A stretch of 33,756 nucleotides of DNA from CAZART01 sp964487555 (GCA_964487555.1 CAZART010000056.1:1-33756); one strand, 5' to 3'; counted from the first letter of the stretch, positions 1 to 8,227 are shown. The notes: generated by a model not told the origin, from the sequence alone. A program made the numbers and translations.

Positions 1-195
1 GCGGACACGAAATTCCGCACGCGCGGACACGAAATTCCGCACGCGCGGACACGAAATTCCGCACGCGCGGACACGAATTCCGCAAGCGCGGACGCGAATT
101 TCCGCAGGGGCGGACACGAAATTCCGCACGCGTGGACACCAAATCCGCAAACGCGGACGCGAATTTCCGCAGCCGCGAACACGAAATCCGCAATC
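1..195. repeat. Tandem array of 22-bp hairpin-forming units
   Basis: About nine head-to-tail copies of a 21-22 bp unit made of GCGGACACGAAATTCCGC followed by a 4-base spacer, usually ACGC. The first three copies are identical and later ones drift, with GCG for ACA, a lost A, or GTGG for GCGG. Every good copy holds the inverted repeat GCGGA...TCCGC, so each could fold as a small stem-loop. The array starts at the window edge and probably continues outside. There are no unique spacers of the CRISPR kind. Decayed copies seem to reach about position 255. Confidence 0.9.
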
Positions 196-433
196 GCGGA
201 GCCGGAGTTCGCGCACTGGACACGCAGTCCGCTGATGGCGTGGACGCGAGCCCGCCGGGGCGATGGGCCGGAACACGGGCATCACGTACCGCCGCAGTAA
301 GTTTCTACGTGGCGTGTGCAGGCGGACCGCAAATGCGCTCGGTTTTGACCTAGGCATCCTAAACATCACACGAACACTCGTCGCCCCCTCCTCGAGATCT
401 ACCTGAACATTCCTCAAAAAACCAAAGAACACA
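196..433. other. Intergenic stretch with decaying repeat copies
   Basis: The first 60 bases still resemble the 22-bp array (GGACACGCAGTCCGC, GTGGACGCGAGCCCGC). The rest is the leader of the HNH gene. I see no convincing Shine-Dalgarno sequence before its ATG and no recognisable promoter; TTTTGACC near 345 is only suggestive. A 73-codon open frame through the array is a by-product of the repeat. Confidence 0.5.
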
Positions 434-1567
434 ATGCAGATCCTACGTCCCAAAAAATCCATAAATGCCGTAGATCCCGCAGAGACCACAGATCCGGCAG
501 ATCCCGCAGATGCCACAGATGCCACACATCCCGCAGACGCCATAAATCCCACAGAGGTCGCGAATCCCATAGATCCCACAGAGGCCAAAAACGCAATAAA
601 TGCAACAAAGGCCCCCATAGCCAAAAAGCCGCTCGAAACGGGTTTCGCCGCGTACCTGGTCCTCGATCCGCCCGAAGATCGGTATACGATTGACGAAGCC
701 GTCGAGCTTATCGGCCGTGTTCTGCTCACACTCGAATCCGTCGAGGACTTCCGTCTGAAGCTAAAATGGTGCCTCGGCCATCTCGTATACTACACCGAAT
801 ATCGGCCCCGCCGTCGCCGACAAACACTTGAGATACTGTCTAAGCGACTTCATGAGGTGAGACAGATTCCTGCATGTATCACCGTACTTTATGAATGTCT
901 TAATCTCTTCACGTATTTCGACGGGAGATTGTATGCCTATGAAGTGTGGATCGCCGACCGGAAGAAACTCTACGACAGGCAGGTGTACTGGTCGGACATT
1001 AAGAGGGAGATCTTCGGCGGCGGGAGCAATCCGCGTATCATCGGCCGCGAGGAAGCCGATCTGCGAGACATGCGAGCGGTCGAACATGGAATCGAGGCGC
1101 TCGATAGGCTCGTCTCCCGCGCACACGCCGATACTGTTGAACTCGACGACGAAAGACGAGGCGTCATCGCCGGCCTGCGGCAGAGCATGGAGGCCCTGGC
1201 CTTGCTGCCGCACTCTGCGACCGAGACGATACGCAGCGACGAATACCTTGCTTACGTGCGCAAACATGGATGCATTGTGTGCAGCAAACAGGCGGATGCC
1301 CATCACGCGTTCGGCCCGCACGGTCTCCAGCAAAAAGCGTCCGACTTTACGTGCGTACCGCTTTGCCGCGTCCACCATGCAGAAATCCACCAGGCGGGAA
1401 AGTACTCTTTTGAGGACGGCCACGACGTCAACTTGTTTGAGATCGCATTCAATCTCATCCATAGATTTCTGACGGGATCGTGGGTCACATTGCAGCTAGA
1501 CGAGATTAACTGGGCCTTGCCCGGAGACATCCCGTCGGATGCCGGCGCAGAGCCGCCTTTGGACTGA
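434..1567 (+). CDS. HNH-nuclease-like domain protein with a repetitive N-terminus
   Basis: A 377-residue protein. The C-terminal part has an HNH/zinc-finger nuclease pattern: C280-x2-C283, a histidine pair at 290-291, and a C311-x2-HH element at 314-315 followed by EIH. This resembles the DUF968/Ref-like HNH family, so it may be a metal-dependent DNA nuclease or a DNA-binding remnant. The middle, about residues 65-265, is helical, charged and not recognised. Residues 14-61 are sixteen three-residue repeats of the DPA/DAT/NPT type, encoded by a 9-bp DNA repeat. No in-frame Met follows the repeat until about residue 215, so the ATG at 434 is the best start unless a GTG or TTG is used. There is no clear ribosome binding site. 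The gene stands alone and converges on purA. Fold assignment is likely; function is uncertain. Confidence 0.72.
   Translation: MQILRPKKSINAVDPAETTDPADPADATDATHPADAINPTEVANPIDPTEAKNAINATKAPIAKKPLETGFAAYLVLDPPEDRYTIDEAVELIGRVLLTLESVEDFRLKLKWCLGHLVYYTEYRPRRRRQTLEILSKRLHEVRQIPACITVLYECLNLFTYFDGRLYAYEVWIADRKKLYDRQVYWSDIKREIFGGGSNPRIIGREEADLRDMRAVEHGIEALDRLVSRAHADTVELDDERRGVIAGLRQSMEALALLPHSATETIRSDEYLAYVRKHGCIVCSKQADAHHAFGPHGLQQKASDFTCVPLCRVHHAEIHQAGKYSFEDGHDVNLFEIAFNLIHRFLTGSWVTLQLDEINWALPGDIPSDAGAEPPLD
473..616 (+). repeat. 9-bp coding tandem repeat (16 units)
   Basis: Sixteen 9-base units of the form GATCCCGCA, GATGCCACA, AATCCCATA and similar run in frame near the start of the HNH gene. They encode triplets with an acidic or Asn residue, then Pro/Ala, then Ala/Thr/Ile. 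The period is a multiple of three, so slippage changes length without shifting the frame. Confidence 0.85.
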
Positions 1568-1739
1568 AGACGGTCCGACCGGACGGTTTTTGCCTGCCTG
1601 ACGGTGGGCGGCAGCATGTGAGGGCTGCATGCCGCAGTAGAAGATCGCCTGAGTGCAATTCGACGTGGCAAGGGGCCCCGCCATCAAGCCGCCGATCATA
1701 CGATCCGCCCGAACGTCGCGAGATCGCAGAGCCAGCCAT

Positions 1740-2040
1740 GCGATAACCAACAGCCGCCCGGCCGCTGCCATCCAGCTGCAGCCACGTGGCCGCAACCGCC
1801 TGGCGAAGGCGCCATGCCGAAGCCGCCGCAGCAGCCGCCGGGCCGAGCCGCATTTGCAAGTCGTTCGGCCGACGCCGCCGGGCCGAAGCAGGCGGGCCGA
1901 GCCGCCTACCGAAGCGGCCGAGCCGAAGCCGTCCGCTACGGCCGCTTGGCCGCTGCCATCCAGCCGCAGCCGCCGGGCCGAGCCGCCTAGCAAAGGCGCC
2001 TGGCCGCAGCCGCCCGGCCGCAGCCGTCCAGAGGCATCCA
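1740..2040. repeat. Degenerate GC-rich repeat region between convergent genes
   Basis: The space between the HNH stop (1567) and the purA stop (2048) is extremely GC-rich. From about 1740 it consists of reshuffled short blocks such as GCCGCCGGGCCGAGCCGCC, GGCCGCAGCCG and GAAGGCGCC. No single exact period holds; about 30 bases recurs locally. Frames on both strands stay open because the blocks lack stops, but the encoded peptides are Arg/Pro/Ala-rich with no family likeness, so I treat it as non-coding. From 1568 to 1740 I see nothing definite; a weak GTCC-GACC-GGAC hairpin followed by five Ts at about 1572-1592 could be a poor terminator for the HNH gene. Confidence 0.7.
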
Positions 2041-2047
2041 CTACGCG

Positions 2048-3340
2048 TTAGGCGGAAGCCACGCTCTCGCTCAGGACGATTTGGTCGCGCTTCGGGCCCG
2101 TGGAGATCATCGAAATCGGGATCTGTACGAAGTCGCTAATGAAATTCAGGTACCGTTGCGCCGCGGCCGGAAGCTCTTCGAAGTGCGTGGCGGCGGTGAT
2201 GTCTTCCGGCCATCCCTCGAACGGAACGTAGACCGGCTCCACCTTTTCGAGCGTCTGCACTTCGGAGGGGAAACGGGCCGATTCCTTTGAATCGTAGCGA
2301 TATGCCGTGCAGACGCGCAGCTCGTCGAGACCCGTCAATACGTCCAGCTTCGTGATGGCCAACTCCGTCAGACCGTTGATCATAGACGTGTAGCGGAGCG
2401 CGACGAGATCAAGCCAACCGCAGCGGCGCGGACGCCCCGTTGTAGCTCCGTATTCATCGCCGACGTCGCGAAGGCGCCGGCCAACCTCGTCCTCAAGCTC
2501 GGTTGGAAAGGGCCCGTTGCCCACGCGCGTGCAATAAGCCTTCACGATTCCGATCACGCGATCTATCGCCGTGGGCGGCACGCCTAATCCGGTGCAGCAT
2601 CCACCTACGGTCGGATGGCTGGACGTCACAAAGGGGTACGTGCCGAAGTCGACGTCCAACAACGAACCCTGCGCGCCCTCGGCAAGAATGCGCTTGCCCT
2701 CCTTTAATGCATTGCCGAGGTACTGCGAGGTGTCGGTGACGTATGGATCGATCAGCTTGTCGAATTCGACGTACTCTTCGATGATCTGCTCGACGTCGAG
2801 CTCGTCGGCGTCATAGATGCCTTTGAGGATCGCGTTCTTCTCCTCGATGGCTTCCTTCAGCTTGCGTCGAAGCACGTCGCGGTCGAGTAGATCCACCACG
2901 CGAATGCCCGTTCGCGCGAATTTGTCGACATAGGCGGGACCGATGCCGCGGCCCGTCGTGCCTATCGCACCGGCGTCGCGTGCACGTTCTCGCGCTTCCT
3001 CGATCCGCTTGTGATACGGCATGATGAGATGCGCGTTGTGTGAGATCAGGAGACGCCCATCCACGTCGTAACCGAGATCGCGAATCATTCGGATCTCCTC
3101 CATCACGGCGACGGGGTCGATGACGACCCCATTTCCTATGACGCACGTCACTTCCTCGTGGAAGATGCCGGAGGGCACCAGGTGAAGGACGAACGTCTTG
3201 TTACCCCAGCAAATAGTGTGACCGGCGTTGGCGCCACCCTGATAACGAGCAACGATGTCGACGTTGTCGGAAAGAAGGTCGACGACCTTCCCTTTTCCTT
3301 CATCGCCCCACTGCGTTCCGATAACGACCGATACTGGCAT
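2048..3340 (-). CDS. purA: Adenylosuccinate synthase
   Basis: A 430-residue enzyme joining IMP and aspartate at the expense of GTP, the first committed step from IMP to AMP, in the cytoplasm. The N-terminal WGDEGKGK loop is at residues 11-18, with catalytic Asp13, and His41 lies in GGANAGHT. Other family signatures are GTTGRGIGP, the TRVGNGPFPTEL stretch, GATTGRPRRCGWLD and the TKLDVLTG base-binding motif. Length equals the usual bacterial enzyme. The start is supported by GAGGAG at 3346-3351, five bases before the ATG. The gene appears monocistronic: repeat arrays lie on both sides, one of them ending eight bases beyond its stop codon. Confidence 0.98.
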   Translation of the reverse strand: MPVSVVIGTQWGDEGKGKVVDLLSDNVDIVARYQGGANAGHTICWGNKTFVLHLVPSGIFHEEVTCVIGNGVVIDPVAVMEEIRMIRDLGYDVDGRLLISHNAHLIMPYHKRIEEARERARDAGAIGTTGRGIGPAYVDKFARTGIRVVDLLDRDVLRRKLKEAIEEKNAILKGIYDADELDVEQIIEEYVEFDKLIDPYVTDTSQYLGNALKEGKRILAEGAQGSLLDVDFGTYPFVTSSHPTVGGCCTGLGVPPTAIDRVIGIVKAYCTRVGNGPFPTELEDEVGRRLRDVGDEYGATTGRPRRCGWLDLVALRYTSMINGLTELAITKLDVLTGLDELRVCTAYRYDSKESARFPSEVQTLEKVEPVYVPFEGWPEDITAATHFEELPAAAQRYLNFISDFVQIPISMISTGPKRDQIVLSESVASA

Positions 3341-3434
3341 AAAGGCTCCTCATTCTAGGCATCACATACTTTCGGCAAGCCGTCGGCGACGGAAGCCGCA
3401 CACGACCGCGCTCCCCTATATCATCATTTACAAA

Positions 3435-3640
3435 GGTTCGGCTCCCCGCCAACGGTTCGGCTCCCCGCCAACGGTTCGGCTCCCCGCCAACGGTNNNNNN
3501 NNNNNNNNNNNNNNNNNNNNNNNNNNNNNNNNNNNNNNNNNNNNNNNNNNNNNNNNNNNNNNNNNNNNNNNNNNNNNNNNNNNNNNNNNNNNNNGCATCC
3601 CGCACAAAGGTTCGGCATCCCGCACGAAGGTTCGGCGTCC
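3435..3640. repeat. 19-21 bp tandem array spanning a scaffold gap
   Basis: Three exact copies of the 19-bp unit GGTTCGGCTCCCCGCCAAC run from 3435 to 3491 and a fourth begins at 3492. After the Ns, at 3595, the array resumes with a related 21-bp form built on AAGGTTCGGCATCCCGCACG. Both forms share GGTTCGGC. The array therefore almost certainly fills the gap, and the repeat explains why assembly broke. Open frames running through the Ns are meaningless. Confidence 0.85.
3495..3594. other. Assembly gap (100 N)
   Basis: Exactly 100 Ns, a conventional filler length, so the real gap size is unknown. It lies inside the tandem array between purA and the STAS-protein gene and does not interrupt any recognised gene. 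Confidence 0.97.
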
Positions 3641-3682
3641 CGGCGGGCGTGGGCCGCGCGACTGGGCAGGCGCCCACAAAGA

Positions 3683-3708
3683 AGGCGGCGAGGATGTTCT
3701 CGCCGCCT
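3683..3708 (-). terminator. Hairpin terminator of the STAS gene
   Basis: AGGCGGCGAG at 3683-3692 pairs perfectly (10 bp) with CTCGCCGCCT at 3699-3708 around a six-base loop. Read on the minus strand, the stem is followed by TCTTTG, a short U-rich tail. It lies 82 bases beyond the STAS stop codon, so it is probably its intrinsic terminator. Confidence 0.65.
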
Positions 3709-3789
3709 CGTCAACGAACAAATAGACGTTTTCGCTGCGACGGCACGCGCGCCGCAGGATCGCGAATAGGACACGACCACCGAATTCGT

Positions 3790-4149
3790 TTAGTCCGTCT
3801 TCGGCGGATCGTCGTCGAAGCTTTCGACCGCCTCTTCCACCGAGTCGAAATGCTTGAAGACCGTAATCAGCTTCGTGATCACGAGCAGCGATTGAATCCG
3901 GTCGGCCACGTTGGCCAGCCGAAGATCACCGCCCGAGTTCCGCATGGTCGTCATGCCGCTGATCAGCATGCCGAGCCCGCTTGAATTCATGAACTTCACC
4001 TTTCCAAGATCCACGACAACATTCTTCTTGCCGGATTCCTTCATTTCGTGAAGCTGATCGTGAAGCTTTGCGCCGTCTGGGCCGCCCATGACATTGCCCT
4101 TTAACTGCAGCACGACTGCGTTATAGCGCTCGTCGACATTGAAATTCAT
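3790..4149 (-). CDS. STAS-domain protein (anti-sigma factor antagonist-like)
   Basis: A 119-residue, single-domain STAS protein of the SpoIIAA/RsbV type. In partner-switching systems such proteins bind an anti-sigma-factor kinase when dephosphorylated and so release the sigma factor. The phosphorylation loop reads KFMNSSGLGMLI (residues 52-63), with Ser56/Ser57 as candidate acceptors; Asn replaces the Asp that often precedes them. The frame stays open to 4290, but the extra 47 residues look like translated intergenic DNA and the domain begins exactly at the ATG at 4149, so that start is chosen. No kinase or sigma factor gene is adjacent, so the target is unknown. It lies downstream of secF, separated by a repeat. 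Confidence 0.88.
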   Translation of the reverse strand: MNFNVDERYNAVVLQLKGNVMGGPDGAKLHDQLHEMKESGKKNVVVDLGKVKFMNSSGLGMLISGMTTMRNSGGDLRLANVADRIQSLLVITKLITVFKHFDSVEEAVESFDDDPPKTD

Positions 4150-4277
4150 ATGGCTCGATCCGTTGCTGTGATTGTCGAATACCCCGGATGCCGTCAGCTC
4201 GTCGACCTCCGAGCGAGCTCTTAGACCGGGCCTCGTACCGACCGCGCCCCCCCGCCCGTACGCAAGCTCGCTGAATG

Positions 4278-4376
4278 CGACCGCCGTCACAGGTGAAAGC
4301 AGCCTGCTACACTATTTCTGGCACGACCGCCGTCACCGTTGAAAGCGGCATGCTTTACTTTCTCGCACGACCGCCG
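4278..4376. repeat. 44-46 bp imperfect tandem repeat overlapping the secF end
   Basis: CGACCGCCG recurs at 4278, 4324 and 4368, marking two full imperfect copies and a partial third. Each full copy also holds a GTGAAAGCAGC or TTGAAAGCGGC segment followed by a T-rich tail. Copy 2 contains the dyad AAAGC-GGCAT-GCTTT. The last copy runs into the coding end of secF, so the final residues GGRARK and the stop codon are written in repeat sequence. Confidence 0.7.
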
Positions 4377-5427
4377 CTTGCACGTGCACGGAGCTCCACG
4401 ACCACCGGCGAGGCCACGAAAATGGACGAGTAGGTCCCGATGCCGATACCAAGAATCAGGGCAAACGCGAACCCGCGGAGCACCTCGCCTCCGAATATAA
4501 ACAGGATCGATACGACGAGCAAGGTCGTGCCTGAGGTGACCATGGTACGGCTTAACGTATTGTTGATCGAGCGGTTTACGAGACTATCGTACGCCTCCGT
4601 CTTGAAGAGATTCGAATACTCACGAATGCGGTCGAAAACCACCACCGTGTCGTTTAGCGAATATCCGACAATCGTGAGGAAGGCTGCGATGATGGCCTGG
4701 TCGATCTGGAGCGAAAAGGGAAGCATGCCGCGCATCACCGAAAAGACGCCCAGCACGATCAGCACGTCGTGAAACAGCGCCGTCACGGCACCGATGCCGA
4801 ATCGCCACTCGAAGCGAATGAGGATGTAGACGAAGATGACGAGCAACGATCCGAAAATCGAGTAGATCGCCCCCTCCTTCAGATCCTCGGCGAACCGCGG
4901 CCCAACGATGTCTGTTTTTACAACTGTTGGATTCGAATCCGTGAACGCGTTCGAAATGCCGTCGACAATACTCCTCTGCACCTCGGACGTCTCGCCTTCG
5001 ACCGAGGTTCGGATCAGCAGCTGATTCGATCCGAAGGTTTTGACCTCGGGCTCGACGCCGAGCGCCCCGGTAAGGGCACTTCGCACCTCGACCGCTTCGA
5101 GCGGCATAGCACTCTCCACAACGAACTCCATGCCGCCCTGGAAGTCGATGCCGAGTTCGAGCCCACGCGTGGCGAGCGAAAAGAGGCTTGCAATCAGCAG
5201 AACCGCCGAGAAGACGTAGGCCGTCCTGCGAGCACTGATAAATTGAANNNNNNNNNNNNNNNNNNNNNNNNNNNNNNNNNNNNNNNNNNNNNNNNNNNNN
5301 NNNNNNNNNNNNNNNNNNNNNNNNNNNNNNNNNNNNNNNNNNNNNNNATCAGCAGAACCGCCGAGAAGACGTAGGCCGTCCTGCGAGCACTGATAAATTG
5401 AATATTGGAGTTTTCAAAAATACGCAT
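4355..5427 (-). CDS. secF: Protein translocase subunit SecF (split by an artefactual gap)
   Basis: SecF works with SecD and SecYEG in the inner membrane, using proton motive force to finish export of preproteins. The part after the gap in reading order (4355-5131 and upstream) has the periplasmic domain and the later membrane segments, including the conserved VGYSLNDTVVVFDRIRE stretch. The first 26 residues, starting MRIFENSNIQF, are encoded at 5427-5348. The 55 bases at 5348-5402 repeat 5193-5247 exactly. Removing the Ns and one copy joins the two parts in frame, giving VLLIASLFSLATRGLELG across the junction and a complete 305-residue protein with the DFQGG motif at about 43-47. The gene is therefore intact in the organism. 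It lies 164 bases downstream of secD, probably in one transcript. The Shine-Dalgarno sequence is weak (ACAGG). Confidence 0.95.
5193..5402. other. Scaffold gap flanked by an identical 55-bp overlap
   Basis: Bases 5193-5247 and 5348-5402 are identical over 55 positions, with 100 Ns between. This is what results when two contigs that truly overlap by one assembly k-mer are scaffolded without being merged. The reading frame of secF confirms it. The true sequence is probably 155 bases shorter here. Confidence 0.95.
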
Positions 5428-5591
5428 GTTGGAATACCTGTCTTAGTTTGGAGTCCCAAGGGGGGACAGCCACATTAAATGTCTTGCGCCGGAGGCGGAG
5501 GATGGGAAAGCAGGGATGGACTATCCCCTCTCCCCATCTCTATTTCCATTTTCCCGCCGGCTCGGAGTTAGGCGTAGGCGTCGGAGCTCGT

Positions 5592-7514
5592 TCATCCGTA
5601 GGAAACCGTCATCCGGCGCTCGATTACCATCCAATCGAAGACGATGCGAGAGACGACGATGGCGGTGAAAAGCGACGAGAGGATACCGGCCATCAGCGTG
5701 ACGGCGAAGCCCTGAATCGGGCCGACACCGAACGAATACAGGATGGCGCCGACAAAGAACGTCGTGATGTTGGCGTCGAAAATGGCGCTAAACGCCTTCG
5801 AATAACCGGCACCGATAGCAGCCTTAAGGGTCTTGCCCGTGGCTTGCTCCTCGCGTATTCGCTCGAAGATCAGGACGTTGGCGTCCACGGCCATACCGAT
5901 CGTCAGCACGATACCCGCAATGCCCGGCAAGGTGAGCGTCGCGTTGAACGCGGCCAGGATGCCGAAAATGAAGATGATGTTGAAGATCAGCGCGAGGTCC
6001 GCGACCACGCCGGCCGTCCGGTAATACCAGATCATGAAGAGCGCGACGATAAGCAGGCCGAGCGTCACCGAAATAAAACCCGCACGGATGGACGCCTCAC
6101 CAAGGCTCGGTCCGACGGTACGTTCTTCGACGATGTCGACCGGAGCGGGAAGCGCGCCCGACATCAGAACGGTCACGATGTCCTGCGCCTCGTCTCTTGA
6201 ATCAAGACCGGTAATCGACGAACGGCCCCCGACAATCCGGTTGATGACCGTCGGATATGAGTAGACGTAATCGTCGAGAACGATCGCAATGTTCTTGTCG
6301 ACGTTGGCGCCGGTCAGGCGGGCCCAGGTCCGGGCGCCTTCCGAATTCATCACCATCGTGACTTCCGCGCGATTGAGCTCGTCGAAATCAACTCGTGCGT
6401 CGGTGATCACCTCACCGGTCAGCTCGATCTCCTCCCGGACCCCGAGGAGATAGTACATCTCGAGTCCGTCCTCGCTCTGGCCGATCGGACTGGCCGTATA
6501 CAGGAGTTGGACGTTGCTCGGAAGAAGATCCTGCACCTCAGGAACGCTCAACAGGTCGTTCACTCGGGCCGTATCCACCTCGGAGACGACGCCGAAAACC
6601 ACGCCCGTCCCGACCGGCTGCATCACTTCCAGCAGAGGATTGGAAGAATCATCGGCCTCCGGCTGATCCAGCAGCGAGGACGCATCAAAGCCGGTATCTG
6701 CCGATGCGGCCGTGTCGTCCGCTTCGGCAAGCAGGGTGTCTGTTTGCGACTCCTCAGCCAGGAGCGTGTCCTCTTCCGCGACATCGGCAGCGGCATCGCC
6801 CACCTCGAAGTGCTCGATGATCTGCTGCAGCGAGCGCTGCAGATCGTCCTCCTCGGCCATCAGGTGAAACTCAAGCCTCGCTGTTCCCTTGAGCAGATTA
6901 CGAACGCGCTCGGGATCGTCGATGCCGGGGAGCTCCACGACGACCCTCCGCGTGCCCTGCTTCTGGATCGACGGCTCCGTAACACCGTAGCGGTCGACGC
7001 GGTCGCGAATGATGGATATCGCGCGCTCGATGGCATCGTCCGCCTGTTCATCCAGATACTGTGCGACTTCCGCGTTGCTCGATCGCCGCGTGACGCCCGC
7101 ATCGGCATTCCGGAAATACCGGGAAAGACGGGCTTCCGAATCTCTACTCTCGAACTCGGCCACGAAGGCTTCAATGATCGAGACTCCTTGCTGGATGGCG
7201 CGCTCGGAGGCGATCTGAAGCACTTCGTCGAACGTGTCGTCGGTATCGGTTGCCAGCTCGCGAATAAGTGCGTCCGTCCGCACTTCGAGTGTCACGTGCA
7301 TTCCGCCCTGAAGATCGAGCCCGAGGCTCAGCGCATTCTCCCGGACGGCGCGAATCTTCTGAAGGTTTGCCTGTTCGTACTGCTGTCGCGCCTCGCCTTC
7401 GAGACCATTCAGCTTTTGTGAGATGAAATAATTCTGAACGGATGGATACAGGTAGTATCCCGATAGACCGAGAAAGAACACGGTCAGAAATATTTTGAGT
7501 CCGCTTCCCTGCAT
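5592..7514 (-). CDS. secD: Protein translocase subunit SecD
   Basis: A 640-residue SecD, partner of SecF in the inner-membrane export motor. Membrane segment 1 is at about 7-24, followed by the periplasmic P1 region starting with GLDLQGGMHVTLEV (65-78) and containing DRVDRYGVTEPSIQKQG (171-187). Five more membrane segments lie between about 478 and 625, with the conserved GMAVDANVLIFERIREE at 540-556. Residues about 238-293 form a low-complexity acidic insert (rich in Asp, Glu, Ala) with an internal DTLLAE repeat at 249-264, which I do not expect in E. coli SecD. There is no strong Shine-Dalgarno site before the ATG. It precedes secF on the same strand. The cell's large Sec/T9SS cargo would depend on this pair. 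Confidence 0.97.
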   Translation of the reverse strand: MQGSGLKIFLTVFFLGLSGYYLYPSVQNYFISQKLNGLEGEARQQYEQANLQKIRAVRENALSLGLDLQGGMHVTLEVRTDALIRELATDTDDTFDEVLQIASERAIQQGVSIIEAFVAEFESRDSEARLSRYFRNADAGVTRRSSNAEVAQYLDEQADDAIERAISIIRDRVDRYGVTEPSIQKQGTRRVVVELPGIDDPERVRNLLKGTARLEFHLMAEEDDLQRSLQQIIEHFEVGDAAADVAEEDTLLAEESQTDTLLAEADDTAASADTGFDASSLLDQPEADDSSNPLLEVMQPVGTGVVFGVVSEVDTARVNDLLSVPEVQDLLPSNVQLLYTASPIGQSEDGLEMYYLLGVREEIELTGEVITDARVDFDELNRAEVTMVMNSEGARTWARLTGANVDKNIAIVLDDYVYSYPTVINRIVGGRSSITGLDSRDEAQDIVTVLMSGALPAPVDIVEERTVGPSLGEASIRAGFISVTLGLLIVALFMIWYYRTAGVVADLALIFNIIFIFGILAAFNATLTLPGIAGIVLTIGMAVDANVLIFERIREEQATGKTLKAAIGAGYSKAFSAIFDANITTFFVGAILYSFGVGPIQGFAVTLMAGILSSLFTAIVVSRIVFDWMVIERRMTVSYG

Positions 7515-7647
7515 GGATCTGAATGCGATTATTGAATAAAGGATCGGAAGGATGATGCCGGCAGTGCCTGCGCATCTCCAACAGAAGGAAAAGGTTTACG
7601 TAGAACGGCGTGCGAATGCACACCTGGCCGAAGAGTGGAAACGCGAC
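7515..7647. other. Short spacer upstream of secD
   Basis: This holds the secD leader and the region beyond the stop codon of the next gene. An open frame that extends over part of secD here is out of frame with it. I see no terminator with a U-tract. Confidence 0.4.
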
Positions 7648-8205
7648 CTACGGACCGAGTGATCGCGCGGAGGAAAGGATCCGAAATGAAATGACGACCG
7701 TGCGCTCGACGATCGTTGCCGTGAAGGCGTCGGAATCGACCACGGCGGAGGCGCCGGCGGTCGTCAACGCGGCCGCCAGACCGGACTTGCCGCCGACAGC
7801 CACATTGGGAACGAAGGAGGTGACGTACAGGCGGGGCAGAACGCCCTCGGCCGCAATTTGCGAATAGCGCCGCTGCAGAAACGATATCAGCGCGTCGTCG
7901 CTGAGATCTCGGTCGGTGAAGACCTGCGAAATCGGCTGGCCCGGCGCCGCTTCGGCGTAGGCGTGGATAAATGCCGCGATGAATTGATCGAACGATTCGG
8001 CGTCGGATTCCACCGCATGTGAGAGGGCGTTCTCAACGGCACCTTCTACGGGGATGCGAAGCTGGGCACGAATCCAGCTCTCGTACGAATCCAACTGGAC
8101 GTCGCGCACGGCCCGGCTCGTCGGCACGATGAGCGTCGGTAGCATGCTGAGGATAAGCACCGCAGCGAACACCCGGCTGGTCCATCGTTTGCGCGCCCAC
8201 GTCAT
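7648..8205 (-). CDS. Membrane-anchored or exported protein of unknown function
   Basis: A 185-residue protein I do not recognise. It starts MTWARKRW, a positively charged N-terminus, followed by a hydrophobic segment at about 11-29 (VFAAVLILSMLPTLIV) with no clear cleavage site, so an uncleaved signal anchor is likely and the rest would be periplasmic. The remainder alternates amphipathic helices (about 35-130) with a possible beta-rich end (about 130-178). Codon use matches the neighbours and no better frame competes. It sits between SIMPL and secD on the same strand, so it might be transcribed with secDF and could act in envelope biogenesis; that is inference from position only. Confidence 0.72.
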   Translation of the reverse strand: MTWARKRWTSRVFAAVLILSMLPTLIVPTSRAVRDVQLDSYESWIRAQLRIPVEGAVENALSHAVESDAESFDQFIAAFIHAYAEAAPGQPISQVFTDRDLSDDALISFLQRRYSQIAAEGVLPRLYVTSFVPNVAVGGKSGLAAALTTAGASAVVDSDAFTATIVERTVVISFRILSSARSLGP

Positions 8206-8227
8206 CGGCGGAAGTGGCTGTTTTTGC

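Noticed and set aside
1..195. Possible CRISPR array
   Set aside because: Units are contiguous with only a 3-4 base repeated spacer; there are no unique spacers and no cas genes. The same holds for the other arrays.
132..353. Open frame of 73 codons on the plus strand
   Set aside because: It starts within the tandem array, has no initiation signal and reads as Arg/Ala/Ser-rich repeat translation.
1496..2139. Several open frames on both strands between the HNH gene and purA
   Set aside because: They are the product of GC-rich repeats without stop codons; peptides are Arg/Ala/Pro/Gly repeats and overlap the real genes.
4150..4290. 47-residue N-terminal extension of the STAS protein
   Set aside because: The domain begins at the internal ATG and the extension has no protein-like pattern.
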